Shown: positions 6,554 to 13,196 of the stretch, piece after piece
Layout: the number at the start of each line of letters is the position of its first letter
Position numbering within the stretch: position 1 is the stretch's first letter
NCBI GenBank assembly: GCA_039805565.1
Contig: JBDLTZ010000252.1
Location: 1 to 14,558 of the forward strand
Origin: CALJIC01 sp039805565
GTDB lineage: Bacteria > Chloroflexota > Chloroflexia > Chloroflexales > Roseiflexaceae
Direction: 5' to 3'
DNA length: 14,558 bases
Notes under the pieces: generated by a model
Told to the model about the DNA's origin: nothing
Databases searched by the model: none
The model's input: the letters and a program-made list of their open reading frames with translations, nothing else
Made by a program: the position numbers and the translations under genes

Positions 6554-7192
6554 CTACGTCGCCCCCTCGCGGTAGTAGATCTGCGCGGCCTCAGTGCGGT
6601 TCTGCGCGCCGAGCTTCTGGAAGATATTTTGCAGGTGGTATTTGACAGTGCTCTCCTGCACTACTAGCCGCTCGGCGATCTGCGCGTTGGTCATGCCCTC
6701 GGAGAGCAGGCGCAGCACGTCGCGCTCGCGCGAGGTGAGGCGGGAGAGGAGCTGCACCTGCTGCGGCTGCGCCCCAGAGGGCTGGCGCACCACGCGCGGG
6801 AAGACGATCTGGCCGTGCGCGACGTTGCGGATGGTGGCGACCGTCTGGCGCGGCGGGTCGGTCTTGAGCGCGAAGCCGTCGGCCTGACGCTCCCAGGCGC
6901 TCTGAAGCGCGCCGCCGTCGCCGAAGGCCGTGAGGATCACGACGCGCACCGGCAGGCCGAGGCGGCGGATCTCCGCCAGACACGAGAAGCCATCGCGCGT
7001 GGGCATGGCGAGGTCCATCACCACCACGTCCGGCGTGACGCGCTGGATGAGCTCCAGCAGCACCTCGCCATCAGTTGCGGTGGCGACCACCTCCATGTCG
7101 GGCTCGCGGTCGAGCAGGCCACGCAGGCCCTCCAGCACCAGCTCGTGGTCGTCCGCGAGGACAACGCGGATCGAGCGACTGACATCAGTCAT
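6554..7192 (-). CDS. NarL/FixJ-type two-component response regulator
   Basis: A 212-residue DNA-binding regulator. The receiver domain (about 8-122) has the acidic pair Asp14/Asp15, phosphoacceptor Asp60 in VVVMDLAMP, Thr88 in ILTAF and Lys110 in FALKTD. The LuxR-type helix-turn-helix is at about 148-207 (LTSRERDVLRLLSEGMTNAQ, then IAERLVVQESTVKYHLQNIF). The ATG at 7192 overlaps the kinase gene's stop by 8 bp (ATGACTGA), so the two are translationally coupled and are surely a cognate pair. The C-terminal motif KLGAQNRTEAA is standard for the group. Its targets are not visible; autoregulation and control of the adjacent permease gene are reasonable guesses. Confidence 0.95.
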   Translation of the reverse strand: MTDVSRSIRVVLADDHELVLEGLRGLLDREPDMEVVATATDGEVLLELIQRVTPDVVVMDLAMPTRDGFSCLAEIRRLGLPVRVVILTAFGDGGALQSAWERQADGFALKTDPPRQTVATIRNVAHGQIVFPRVVRQPSGAQPQQVQLLSRLTSRERDVLRLLSEGMTNAQIAERLVVQESTVKYHLQNIFQKLGAQNRTEAAQIYYREGAT

Positions 7193-8198
7193 GGGCGGGC
7201 ACTCTCACGATCACACGGGTGCCGTGGCCGGGGCTGCTGATCACCTGGAGCTGCCCGCCCACGAGATGCGCGCGCTCGCGCATGCCGCGCAGGCCGATGT
7301 GCTCCTGGCGCTCGGTGGCCCCCGGCCCCTCCAGGGGGGGCGGGTCGAAGCCGCGCCCGTCGTCGATCACCTCCAGCTCCACGTAGCCGTCGCTGTAGCG
7401 CAGCCAGACCTCGTGGTGGCTCACACCGGCGTGGCGGTAGGCGTTGGAGAGCGCCTCCTGCAGCACGCGGTAGAGCGTGATCTTCACCGGCATGCCCACC
7501 GGCGGCATTACTCCCTCAAACAGGATGTCCACCTCGTTGCCGGTGAGCGCCTCGTGCTGCATAACGAGGCCGGAGAGCACCGAGGCCAGGCCGCGCTGCT
7601 GGAACTCGGCCATGCGGAAGCTGCTGAGGGTGGAGCGGATCTCGCGCAGCGCGCCGTCCATCAGGCCCGAGAGCCGATCCAGCGTGGGGACGAGGTCGCG
7701 CCGCAGCCCCTCGTCGGGGCACTCGGCCACGCGCGCCTGGAGCAGCGCCAGATGCGAGGAGATGACGAACAGCTTCTGCACCGGGCCGTCGTGGATGTCC
7801 AGGATGATGCGCTGCAACTCCTCCTCGGTGACGGAGAGGATGCGCCTGCCCGCACGCAGCAGCGGACCCCAGGTGAGCTGGTGGTGCTCCTCGACGAGCA
7901 GCGCAGCGAGCTCGACGAGGGCCTGCGCCATATCGCGCTCGGCGGCCCCGGGCAGGCTGGCGCCGGCGCTAAAGGCCATGCGGAGCGCGCCGACCTCGTG
8001 CGGGCCCTCGCTGATCGGAATCTCCATCCAGCTGGCTGGCGCTGCCGGTGCCGCGGGCGCCTGGTAGCGCGCCACGGCGTGCGGCGGCTGCTGCGGGTCA
8101 GTGCGTAGTAGAAGCTCGGCCTCCTCGGCGCCAAGACGGCGGCTCAGCTCGCCGAGCAAGCGCTGGTAGGCGTCTGCGAGCGGGAGGGTCTGGTCCAT
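7185..8198 (-). CDS. Soluble two-component sensor histidine kinase (HisKA_3/NarL-partner type)
   Basis: A 337-residue kinase with no membrane helix, hence cytoplasmic. Residues 1-105 form a GAF-like sensory region, inferred from layout and weak resemblance. The dimerisation and phosphoacceptor helix carries His136 in DIHDGPVQ, the HisKA_3 hallmark. The ATPase domain has the N box EALSNAYRHA (Asn252), the G1 box DDGRGFD (279-285) and the G2 box GLRGMRER (302-309). This subfamily pairs with NarL-type regulators, and the next gene encodes one. The ATG at 8198 has GGAG 5 bp upstream. A Pro/Ala-rich stretch (47-55) inside the sensory region suggests it may not fold as a compact complete GAF domain. 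The signal is unknown; a redox, gas or small-molecule cue is possible because the protein is soluble. Confidence 0.94.
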   Translation of the reverse strand: MDQTLPLADAYQRLLGELSRRLGAEEAELLLRTDPQQPPHAVARYQAPAAPAAPASWMEIPISEGPHEVGALRMAFSAGASLPGAAERDMAQALVELAALLVEEHHQLTWGPLLRAGRRILSVTEEELQRIILDIHDGPVQKLFVISSHLALLQARVAECPDEGLRRDLVPTLDRLSGLMDGALREIRSTLSSFRMAEFQQRGLASVLSGLVMQHEALTGNEVDILFEGVMPPVGMPVKITLYRVLQEALSNAYRHAGVSHHEVWLRYSDGYVELEVIDDGRGFDPPPLEGPGATERQEHIGLRGMRERAHLVGGQLQVISSPGHGTRVIVRVPAHD

Positions 8199-8234
8199 AT
8201 CCGCTCCACCCTTGTGTTCAATGTGCGTGGAGCA

Positions 8235-8243
8235 AGTATAGCA
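8235..8243 (-). promoter_or_regulatory. Extended -10 promoter of the kinase-regulator-permease unit
   Basis: The minus strand reads TGCTATACT at 8235-8243, an extended -10 without a clear -35. The predicted transcript start is near 8228, giving a leader of about 30 nt before the kinase ATG. The same CGTGCTATACT string precedes the dehydrogenase gene at 9318-9328. Confidence 0.5.
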
Positions 8244-8267
8244 CGGCGAGGCGCAGCGACGGCCGGC

Positions 8268-9272
8268 TCACGCCATCGTGCCCCAGCGCTCACGCGTGAC
8301 CCGGTGGCGCAGCGGCTCGCCGGCCAGGTAGCGCAGCACCTCATCTACCGTGATGCGGCTCTGGCGCACGCGAGCCTCGCGCGTGACAGCGGCGATGTGC
8401 GGCAGCACAGTGCAGTTCTCAAGCGCCAGGAGCGGCGAGCCTGGCGGCAGCGGCTCAGTGGGGTCGGTCACATCGAGCAGGGCGCTGATGCGGCCCGCGC
8501 GCAGCTCGGCCAGAAGCGCGTCGTGGTCCACCAGACGGCCGCGGGCGGTGTTGACGAACAGCGCGCCGTCCCGCATGGCGGCGAACTCACGCGCGCCGAG
8601 CATGCCGATCGTCTCCGGCGTGACCGGCGCGTGCAGCGTCACGATGTCGCTGCGCCCCAGCAGCTCGTGGAGCGAGACCTGTGCGGCGCCGAGGGCCGCG
8701 GCGTCGGCAGGAGAGCAGTAGGGGTCGTAGAGCAGCTTCGTCACGCCGAGCACATCGAGCAGCGCCAGCACGCGCCTGCCGATCGCGCTGGCGCCGATCA
8801 CCCCCACGGTGCTGCCGCGCACCTCGTGCAGGCCGGCGGGGGAGATCGGCAGATCGCCGCGCCGCAGGCGGTCCACGGCGGCGAAGGCCCCGCGGCGCGC
8901 CATGATGATCGCGCCGATGGTAAACTCGGCCACCGCCTCGGCCAGCGACTCGTTGGCGTGCGTCACCAGCAGACCACGCTCGAGCGCCTCGGGCGGGATG
9001 AGCTCCTTGACGGTGCCCGCGGTGTGGGCCACCAGCCGCAGCGGGGTCTCTCCCGGCGACCAGGAGCGCAGCGCGCCCAGGGCAGGGACACCCCAGCCCG
9101 TGATGAGCACTTCGGCCGACGTGAGCGCGGCGGCCAGGGCAGCTGGTGTGGGAGCACCGGGACCCGCCCAGCGCTCGATGCGGGCCGTGGGCGAGAGGCG
9201 GGCGAGCTCGGGCTCCAGCTCCAGCTCCTCCACCAGGGCGGGCGCTAGGGCAATATATACAACTGGCCTCAC
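8268..9272 (-). CDS. D-isomer-specific 2-hydroxyacid dehydrogenase
   Basis: A 334-residue NAD(P)-dependent dehydrogenase of the D-3-phosphoglycerate/D-lactate dehydrogenase superfamily, interconverting a 2-hydroxy acid and a 2-keto acid. A split N-terminal substrate domain surrounds a Rossmann domain starting near residue 145 (STVGVIGASAIGRRV). The expected catalytic residues are present: Arg in FVNTARGRLVD, Glu in the DVTDPTEPL region and His in TVLPHIA. The nucleotide loop reads G-A-S-A-I-G instead of G-x-G-x-x-G; from memory a GAS form occurs in one subgroup of these enzymes. The GTG at 9272 is chosen because CAAGGAGG stands 10 bp upstream and the VRPVVYIAL N-terminus fits the family. The open frame continues upstream to 11018, but that is antisense to the ATP-grasp operon. 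No ACT domain is present, so it need not be SerA. The substrate is not determinable. Confidence 0.9.
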   Translation of the reverse strand: MRPVVYIALAPALVEELELEPELARLSPTARIERWAGPGAPTPAALAAALTSAEVLITGWGVPALGALRSWSPGETPLRLVAHTAGTVKELIPPEALERGLLVTHANESLAEAVAEFTIGAIIMARRGAFAAVDRLRRGDLPISPAGLHEVRGSTVGVIGASAIGRRVLALLDVLGVTKLLYDPYCSPADAAALGAAQVSLHELLGRSDIVTLHAPVTPETIGMLGAREFAAMRDGALFVNTARGRLVDHDALLAELRAGRISALLDVTDPTEPLPPGSPLLALENCTVLPHIAAVTREARVRQSRITVDEVLRYLAGEPLRHRVTRERWGTMA

Positions 9273-9317
9273 GGCGTCTCTGCCTCCTTGCGGACTCTCA
9301 CAGCTCTGGGGGGGGCT

Positions 9318-9326
9318 AGTATAGCA
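9318..9326 (-). promoter_or_regulatory. Extended -10 promoter of the dehydrogenase gene
   Basis: The minus strand reads TGCTATACT at 9318-9326, 46 bp before the GTG start, with no clear -35. The predicted transcription start (about 9311) falls inside a run of eight C residues on that strand (9308-9315), where polymerase slippage is possible. Confidence 0.5.
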
Positions 9327-9351
9327 CGCGGCGGCCGCGCGACTGTGCAGT

Positions 9352-9380
9352 TTGACAGTCAGAGCGTGTAACGGTACCAT
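9352..9380 (+). promoter_or_regulatory. Sigma-70-type promoter of the ATP-grasp operon
   Basis: A perfect TTGACA (9352-9357) is followed 17 bp later by TACCAT (9375-9380, four of six consensus bases). Transcription would start near 9387, giving a leader of about 100 nt. A second possible -10, TATACT, lies at 9409-9414 without a matching -35. The dehydrogenase promoter is divergent from it. Confidence 0.5.
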
Positions 9381-9424
9381 AACAAACAGAGCCCTCGTGA
9401 CCCAAGTGTATACTGGCGACGTCG

Positions 9425-9444
9425 CCCCGCACACCTGTGTGGGG
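9425..9444 (+). promoter_or_regulatory. Leader palindrome upstream of the ATP-grasp gene
   Basis: CCCC-G-CACAC-CT-GTGTG-GGG folds into a hairpin with a single bulged G. It lies about 40 bp before the GTG start, downstream of both candidate -10 elements. It could be an operator or an RNA structure; no regulator can be assigned. Confidence 0.3.
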
Positions 9445-9485
9445 TGTGCGTATTGTGCGAACCGCACGCGCCCAGGAGGGTGGCC

Positions 9486-10946
9486 GTGACCCAGATCACC
9501 ATCGACCCCGCCACCATGCCGCCGTTCACGAGCTACCAGCTTGGCGCGGCCTACGACGAGATGTTCGCCGCCCCCGGCGAGCCACGCCAGCACTACCGGC
9601 AGCTCTTCCAGCGCCTGCTCGAGCTGCCCCCCGACGAGGTGGAGCGACGCCAGCAGGCCGCCGACCTGCACTTCCTCAACCAAGGCATCACCTTCACCGT
9701 GTACGGCCACGATGAGGGCACCGAGAAGATCTTCCCCTACGACCTGCTGCCCCGCATCCTCAGCGCCGCCGACTGGGCCACCGTCGAGCGCGGGCTCACC
9801 CAGCGCATCACCGCGCTCAACCTGTTCCTGAAAGATATCTACCATGAGGGGCACATCCTCAACGACGGCGTGGTGCCGCGCGAGCTGGTGTACAGCTGCC
9901 GCCACTACCGGCGCGAGATGCGCGGCCTGCGCGTGCCCAAGGACATCTACGTCTCGGTGGTGGGAACCGACCTGGTGCGGTTGGACGACGGGCGGTTCGC
10001 CGTGCTGGAGGACAACCTGCGGGTGCCGAGCGGCGTGAGCTACATGCTCGCCAACCGCCAGGTGACGAAGCGCGTCTTTCCGCTGCTCTTCGACCGCTAC
10101 GACGTGCGGCCGATCGACCACTACGGCCAGGCACTTCTCGCCACGCTGCACGCGCTCGCGCCGCGGCCGGACCCGACGATCGTGCTGCTGACGCCGGGGG
10201 TGTACAACTCGGCCTACTTCGAGCACACCTTCCTCGCGCGCCAGATGGGCATCCAGCTGGTGGAAGGGCGCGACCTGCTGGCCCACGACAACGTGATCTA
10301 CATGCGGACCACCGCCGGCCTGAAGCGGGTGGACGTGATCTACCGGCGCGTGGACGATGACTTCATCGACCCGCTGACCTTCCGCAATGACTCGATGCTG
10401 GGGGTGCCGGGGCTGGTGAACGCCTACCGCGCTGGCAACATCGCGCTGGCCAATGCCATCGGCACCGGGGTGGCGGACGACAAGGCGATGTACGCCTACG
10501 TGCCGGCGATCGTGCGCTACTATATGGGCGAGGACCCGGTGCTGCCGAACGTCGAGACCTACCTGCTCACCGACGAGTCGCAGCGGCGCTATGTGCTGGA
10601 GCGGCTGGACCAGCTGGTGGTCAAGGCGGTGGGCGAGTCGGGCGGGTACGGCATGCTGATCGGCCCGCACAGCACCGCCGCCCAGCGCGAGGAGTTCCGC
10701 AAGCGCATCCTGGCCGACCCGCGCGGCTACATCGCGCAGCCGACGCTGGCGCTCTCCAAGGCGCCCTGCTTCATCGAGGGGCAAGTAGAGCCGCGCCACG
10801 TGGACCTGCGGCCATACATCCTCTACGGCGACAAGGTGACGATCGTACCCGGCGGTCTCACGCGCGTGGCGCTGACTCGCGGCTCGCTGGTGGTCAACTC
10901 CTCTCAGGGCGGCGGGAGCAAGGATACGTGGGTTCTCTTTGAGTGA
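9486..10946 (+). CDS. Circularly permuted ATP-grasp protein (PF04174/PF14403 type)
   Basis: A 486-residue member of the circularly permuted ATP-grasp family (formerly DUF404/DUF407, COG2308). ATP-grasp enzymes activate a carboxylate as acyl phosphate and join it to an amine; this family is predicted to form amide or peptide bonds, but no reaction is settled. Family blocks in order: FTVYGHDEGTEKIFPYD near residue 65, the hallmark LEDNLRVPSGVSYMLANR (Glu175-Asp176-Asn177), TPGVYNSAYFEH, DDDFIDPLTFRNDS, GTGVADDKAMYAYVP, VVKAVGESGGYGMLIGP and HVDLRPYILYG. The GTG at 9486 has AGGAGGG 5 bp upstream; an earlier in-frame GTG at 9444 lacks a ribosome site. It heads a three-gene operon with the alpha-E and transglutaminase-like proteins, the classical partners of this family (as in the mycobacterial Rv2411c-Rv2409c cluster, from memory). 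Confidence 0.95.
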   Translation: MTQITIDPATMPPFTSYQLGAAYDEMFAAPGEPRQHYRQLFQRLLELPPDEVERRQQAADLHFLNQGITFTVYGHDEGTEKIFPYDLLPRILSAADWATVERGLTQRITALNLFLKDIYHEGHILNDGVVPRELVYSCRHYRREMRGLRVPKDIYVSVVGTDLVRLDDGRFAVLEDNLRVPSGVSYMLANRQVTKRVFPLLFDRYDVRPIDHYGQALLATLHALAPRPDPTIVLLTPGVYNSAYFEHTFLARQMGIQLVEGRDLLAHDNVIYMRTTAGLKRVDVIYRRVDDDFIDPLTFRNDSMLGVPGLVNAYRAGNIALANAIGTGVADDKAMYAYVPAIVRYYMGEDPVLPNVETYLLTDESQRRYVLERLDQLVVKAVGESGGYGMLIGPHSTAAQREEFRKRILADPRGYIAQPTLALSKAPCFIEGQVEPRHVDLRPYILYGDKVTIVPGGLTRVALTRGSLVVNSSQGGGSKDTWVLFE

Positions 10947-10955
10947 AGTGAAGCG

Positions 10956-11912
10956 ATGCTGAGCCGAGTTGCCGACAGCCTCTACTGGATGTCTCGCTAT
11001 TTGGAGCGGGCCGAGCACACTGCCCGCCTGCTGGACGTGAACCTGAACCAGATGCTGGACCAGAGCCCCGCCACAGCCGGGAGGCGCTGGGAGCGGCTGC
11101 TGTCCAGCCTGCGTGTGGAGATCGCGCTGGACCGCGGCGGCGACCCGCAGCCACTGATCCAGGCACTGACCTTTGACGCGGGCAGGCTCGAGTCGATCGT
11201 GGCCTGCGTGGCGGCGGCGCGCGAGAACGCCCGCCAGGTGCGCGAGCAGATCAGCTCAGAGATGTGGGAGCAGCTCAACCGCCTCTATCTCCAGCTGCGC
11301 CGCACGAGCACGGACGAGGTCTGGCGCGGCGAGCCGCACGAGTTCTTCCGCTCGGTGAAGGAGGGCGCGCACCTGTTCCAGGGCATCACCGACGCGACGC
11401 TGAGCCACGGCGAGGGGTGGCATTTCATCCAGGTGGGGCGCTACCTCGAGCGCGCCACCGCCACCGCCGCCCTGCTGGACTCGCACTTCAGCGCTGCGGC
11501 CGCCGCGCGCGCTCAGGGCTCGGAGCTCGACTCACTCGACTGGGTCGGCCTGCTCAAGTCCTGCACCGCCTTCGAAGCCTACTGCAAAGTCCACACGGCC
11601 GACGTCCAGCCCGAGCGGGCGCTGGAGTTCCTGCTGCTCAGCGCCGACTTCCCGCGCTCGGTGCGGTTCAGCGCAAGCCAGGTGCAGCGGGCGCTCCACG
11701 CGATCGGCAGCGTCACCGGGGCGCGCGGCGCTACGCGCGTGGACCGGCCGGCGGGCAGGCTGCGGGCTGCGCTGGACTACGGCCAGGCCGACGAGATCAT
11801 GGACGACATCCGGCCGTACCTGGAGAACATCCAGCGCCAGTGCGCCCTCATCCACACGGCCGTATACCAGGTCTATATCTCGTACCCGGCCGACGTGGCG
11901 ATCGCATCATAA
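10956..11912 (+). CDS. Alpha-E domain protein (PF04168, formerly DUF403)
   Basis: A 318-residue, all-helical protein covering the whole alpha-E family length (about 310). The N-terminal signature LSRVADSLYWMSRYLERAEH (residues 2-21) is characteristic, with later Glu-rich and Arg-rich helices such as HFIQVGRYLERATATAALLD near 160-180 that repeat the theme. Its biochemical role is unknown. It nearly always accompanies a circularly permuted ATP-grasp protein, sometimes fused to it, so it probably acts with it in the same synthesis step. It starts 9 bp after the stop of that gene, with a weak GA-rich ribosome site (GAGTGAAG), indicating co-transcription and likely coupled translation. No signal peptide or membrane helix is present, so the step should be cytoplasmic. 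Confidence 0.95.
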   Translation: MLSRVADSLYWMSRYLERAEHTARLLDVNLNQMLDQSPATAGRRWERLLSSLRVEIALDRGGDPQPLIQALTFDAGRLESIVACVAAARENARQVREQISSEMWEQLNRLYLQLRRTSTDEVWRGEPHEFFRSVKEGAHLFQGITDATLSHGEGWHFIQVGRYLERATATAALLDSHFSAAAAARAQGSELDSLDWVGLLKSCTAFEAYCKVHTADVQPERALEFLLLSADFPRSVRFSASQVQRALHAIGSVTGARGATRVDRPAGRLRAALDYGQADEIMDDIRPYLENIQRQCALIHTAVYQVYISYPADVAIAS

Positions 11913-11966
11913 TCGGGAGTGCCAGGGAGGACGAAATCCCCCCCGAGCCCCCCCTATATACAATCA

Positions 11967-12926
11967 ATGTTCTACACCATCAAACACGTCACCCGCTTCC
12001 GCTACAGCGCTCCGGTGAGTGAGAGCGTTATGGAAGTGCGCATGCAGCCGCGCGGCGACTCGGGCCAGCGCTGCCGCACCTTCCAGCTCCACACTACGCC
12101 GCGCGCCGCGATCTTCAGTCACCGGGACTACCTGGGTAACACGGTGCATCACTTCGACATCCCCGTGCGCCACAGCCACCTTACGGTCACGGCTGAGGCG
12201 CTGGTGGAGGTGCAGCCGCCCCCCGAGCTCCCCGCCGCGCTGGCCCCGGCCGACTGGGACGCGCTCGACGCGCAGACCCGCGCGCAGGACCACTGGGACA
12301 TGCTCATGCCCAGCCACTTCATCCGCCCGAGCCGCGAGCTGCGCGAGCTGGCACAGGAGATCGGGCTGCGCCGCGGCGACGACCCGCTGAGCACTCTGTG
12401 GGAGCTGAACATGCTCATCTACCGGCGATTCGACTACGCGCCGGACACGACGCACGTCCACTCGCCGATCGAGGACGCCCTGCGCACCCGCCGCGGTGTC
12501 TGCCAGGACTTCGCGCACATTATGATTGCCCTGGTGCGCGAGCTCGGCGTGCCCTGCCGCTACGTCAGCGGCTATCTCTTCCACCGCAGGGAAGACCACG
12601 ACCGCTCCGAGGAAGACGCCACCCACGCGTGGGTCGAGGCGCTGCTGCCGGGGCTCGGATGGGTTGGATTCGATCCGACGAACAACCTGCTGGCGGGCGA
12701 GCGGCATATCCGCACCGCTGTCGGGCGCGACTACGCCGATGTTCCGCCGACGCGCGGCGTGTACAGAGGCAAGGCCACAAGCGAGCTCCAGGTATCGGTG
12801 CGGGTGTCGCCGAGCGAGGAGCCGGCGCCGGACGAGGAGGAGCCGACGCCGATGGGGTGGCAGCCGCCCGAGGCGGAGACCTCGGACGGCGTGGACATGC
12901 AGCAGCAGCAGCAGCAACAGCAGTAG
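11967..12926 (+). CDS. Transglutaminase-like cysteine protease/transferase with poly-Gln tail
   Basis: A 319-residue protein with the bacterial transglutaminase-like N-terminal beta domain (MFYTIKHVTRFRYSAPVSES) and a papain-like transglutaminase core (PF01841). The triad is Cys179 (RRGVCQDFAH), His220 (DATHAWVEA) and Asp236 (GFDPTNN). Such proteins cleave or form isopeptide bonds; in this operon it is predicted to process or attach the ATP-grasp product. The ATG at 11967 is chosen because the family N-terminus begins there; a GTG at 11919 would add 16 residues read through two C7 runs. No ribosome site stands close to the ATG. After the core comes an acidic Pro/Glu-rich segment (about 285-311), and the protein ends in eight consecutive Gln encoded by CAG/CAA. 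No signal peptide is seen, so it is probably cytoplasmic. Confidence 0.93.
   Translation: MFYTIKHVTRFRYSAPVSESVMEVRMQPRGDSGQRCRTFQLHTTPRAAIFSHRDYLGNTVHHFDIPVRHSHLTVTAEALVEVQPPPELPAALAPADWDALDAQTRAQDHWDMLMPSHFIRPSRELRELAQEIGLRRGDDPLSTLWELNMLIYRRFDYAPDTTHVHSPIEDALRTRRGVCQDFAHIMIALVRELGVPCRYVSGYLFHRREDHDRSEEDATHAWVEALLPGLGWVGFDPTNNLLAGERHIRTAVGRDYADVPPTRGVYRGKATSELQVSVRVSPSEEPAPDEEEPTPMGWQPPEAETSDGVDMQQQQQQQQ
12898..12926 (+). repeat. CAG microsatellite encoding the C-terminal poly-Gln tail
   Basis: Seven CAG and one CAA codon form the final eight codons, followed directly by TAG (one base different from CAG). The tract is a short microsatellite prone to slippage. In this reading frame, length changes would only alter the number of glutamines. 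Confidence 0.85.
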
Positions 12927-12942
12927 CACAGCAACACCGCAC

Positions 12943-12970
12943 TGTCACCCTGAGCGAAGCAAAGGGTCGC
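12943..12970 (+). repeat. Half-copy of the TGTCAT/CTGAGCG repeat family
   Basis: TGTCACCCTGAGCGAAGC (12943-12960) resembles one arm of the palindrome at 5642-5699, but no complementary second arm follows. It lies just after the transglutaminase gene. It is probably a degraded or single-arm copy of the same dispersed repeat. Confidence 0.6.
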
Positions 12971-13021
12971 ACAGGCGGCAGTAAGAGTTGCTTCACCCAG
13001 CGTAACAAACCACGTTAGGGT

Positions 13022-13166
13022 ACAAAATCGCAGAGGCCACAGAGAGGAGAAGACAGCACTCTCTCTGTGGCCTCTGTGGCTACATAGAACCACAAGAGTA
13101 GTTCAGGAGGGGAGGGCCAGAGAGGGCCTGGCCCTCCCTGAAACCCACCCACCAAACCGATTTTGT
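13022..13166. repeat. 145-bp nested inverted-repeat element (MITE-like)
   Basis: The outer 9-bp repeats ACAAAATCG (13022-13030) and CGATTTTGT (13158-13166) are perfect inverse copies. Inside are two hairpins: a perfect 16-bp stem, 13031-13046 with 13061-13076, around a 14-base loop; and an 11-bp stem, 13110-13120 with 13128-13138, around a 7-base loop. The right part of the first hairpin also has CTCTGTGGC twice in tandem (13063-13080). No protein-coding gene is visible. It fills most of the 270-bp gap between the convergent transglutaminase and NGH-tail genes. It may be a small non-autonomous element, or a compact double terminator for both sides. CTCTGTGG-type repeats recur in many bacterial genomes, from memory. 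Confidence 0.65.
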
Positions 13167-13196
13167 GTGGAACTCTGTAGATGCCCGACGGGCACG

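Noticed and set aside
9273..11018. Upstream extension of the dehydrogenase frame giving a 916-codon open frame
   Set aside because: It is antisense to the ATP-grasp and alpha-E genes, whose motifs are unmistakable; a good ribosome site and family N-terminus place the dehydrogenase start at 9272.
11964..12929. Long minus-strand open frame beginning with poly-Leu
   Set aside because: Antisense to the transglutaminase-like gene; the poly-Leu is only the complement of the CAG run.
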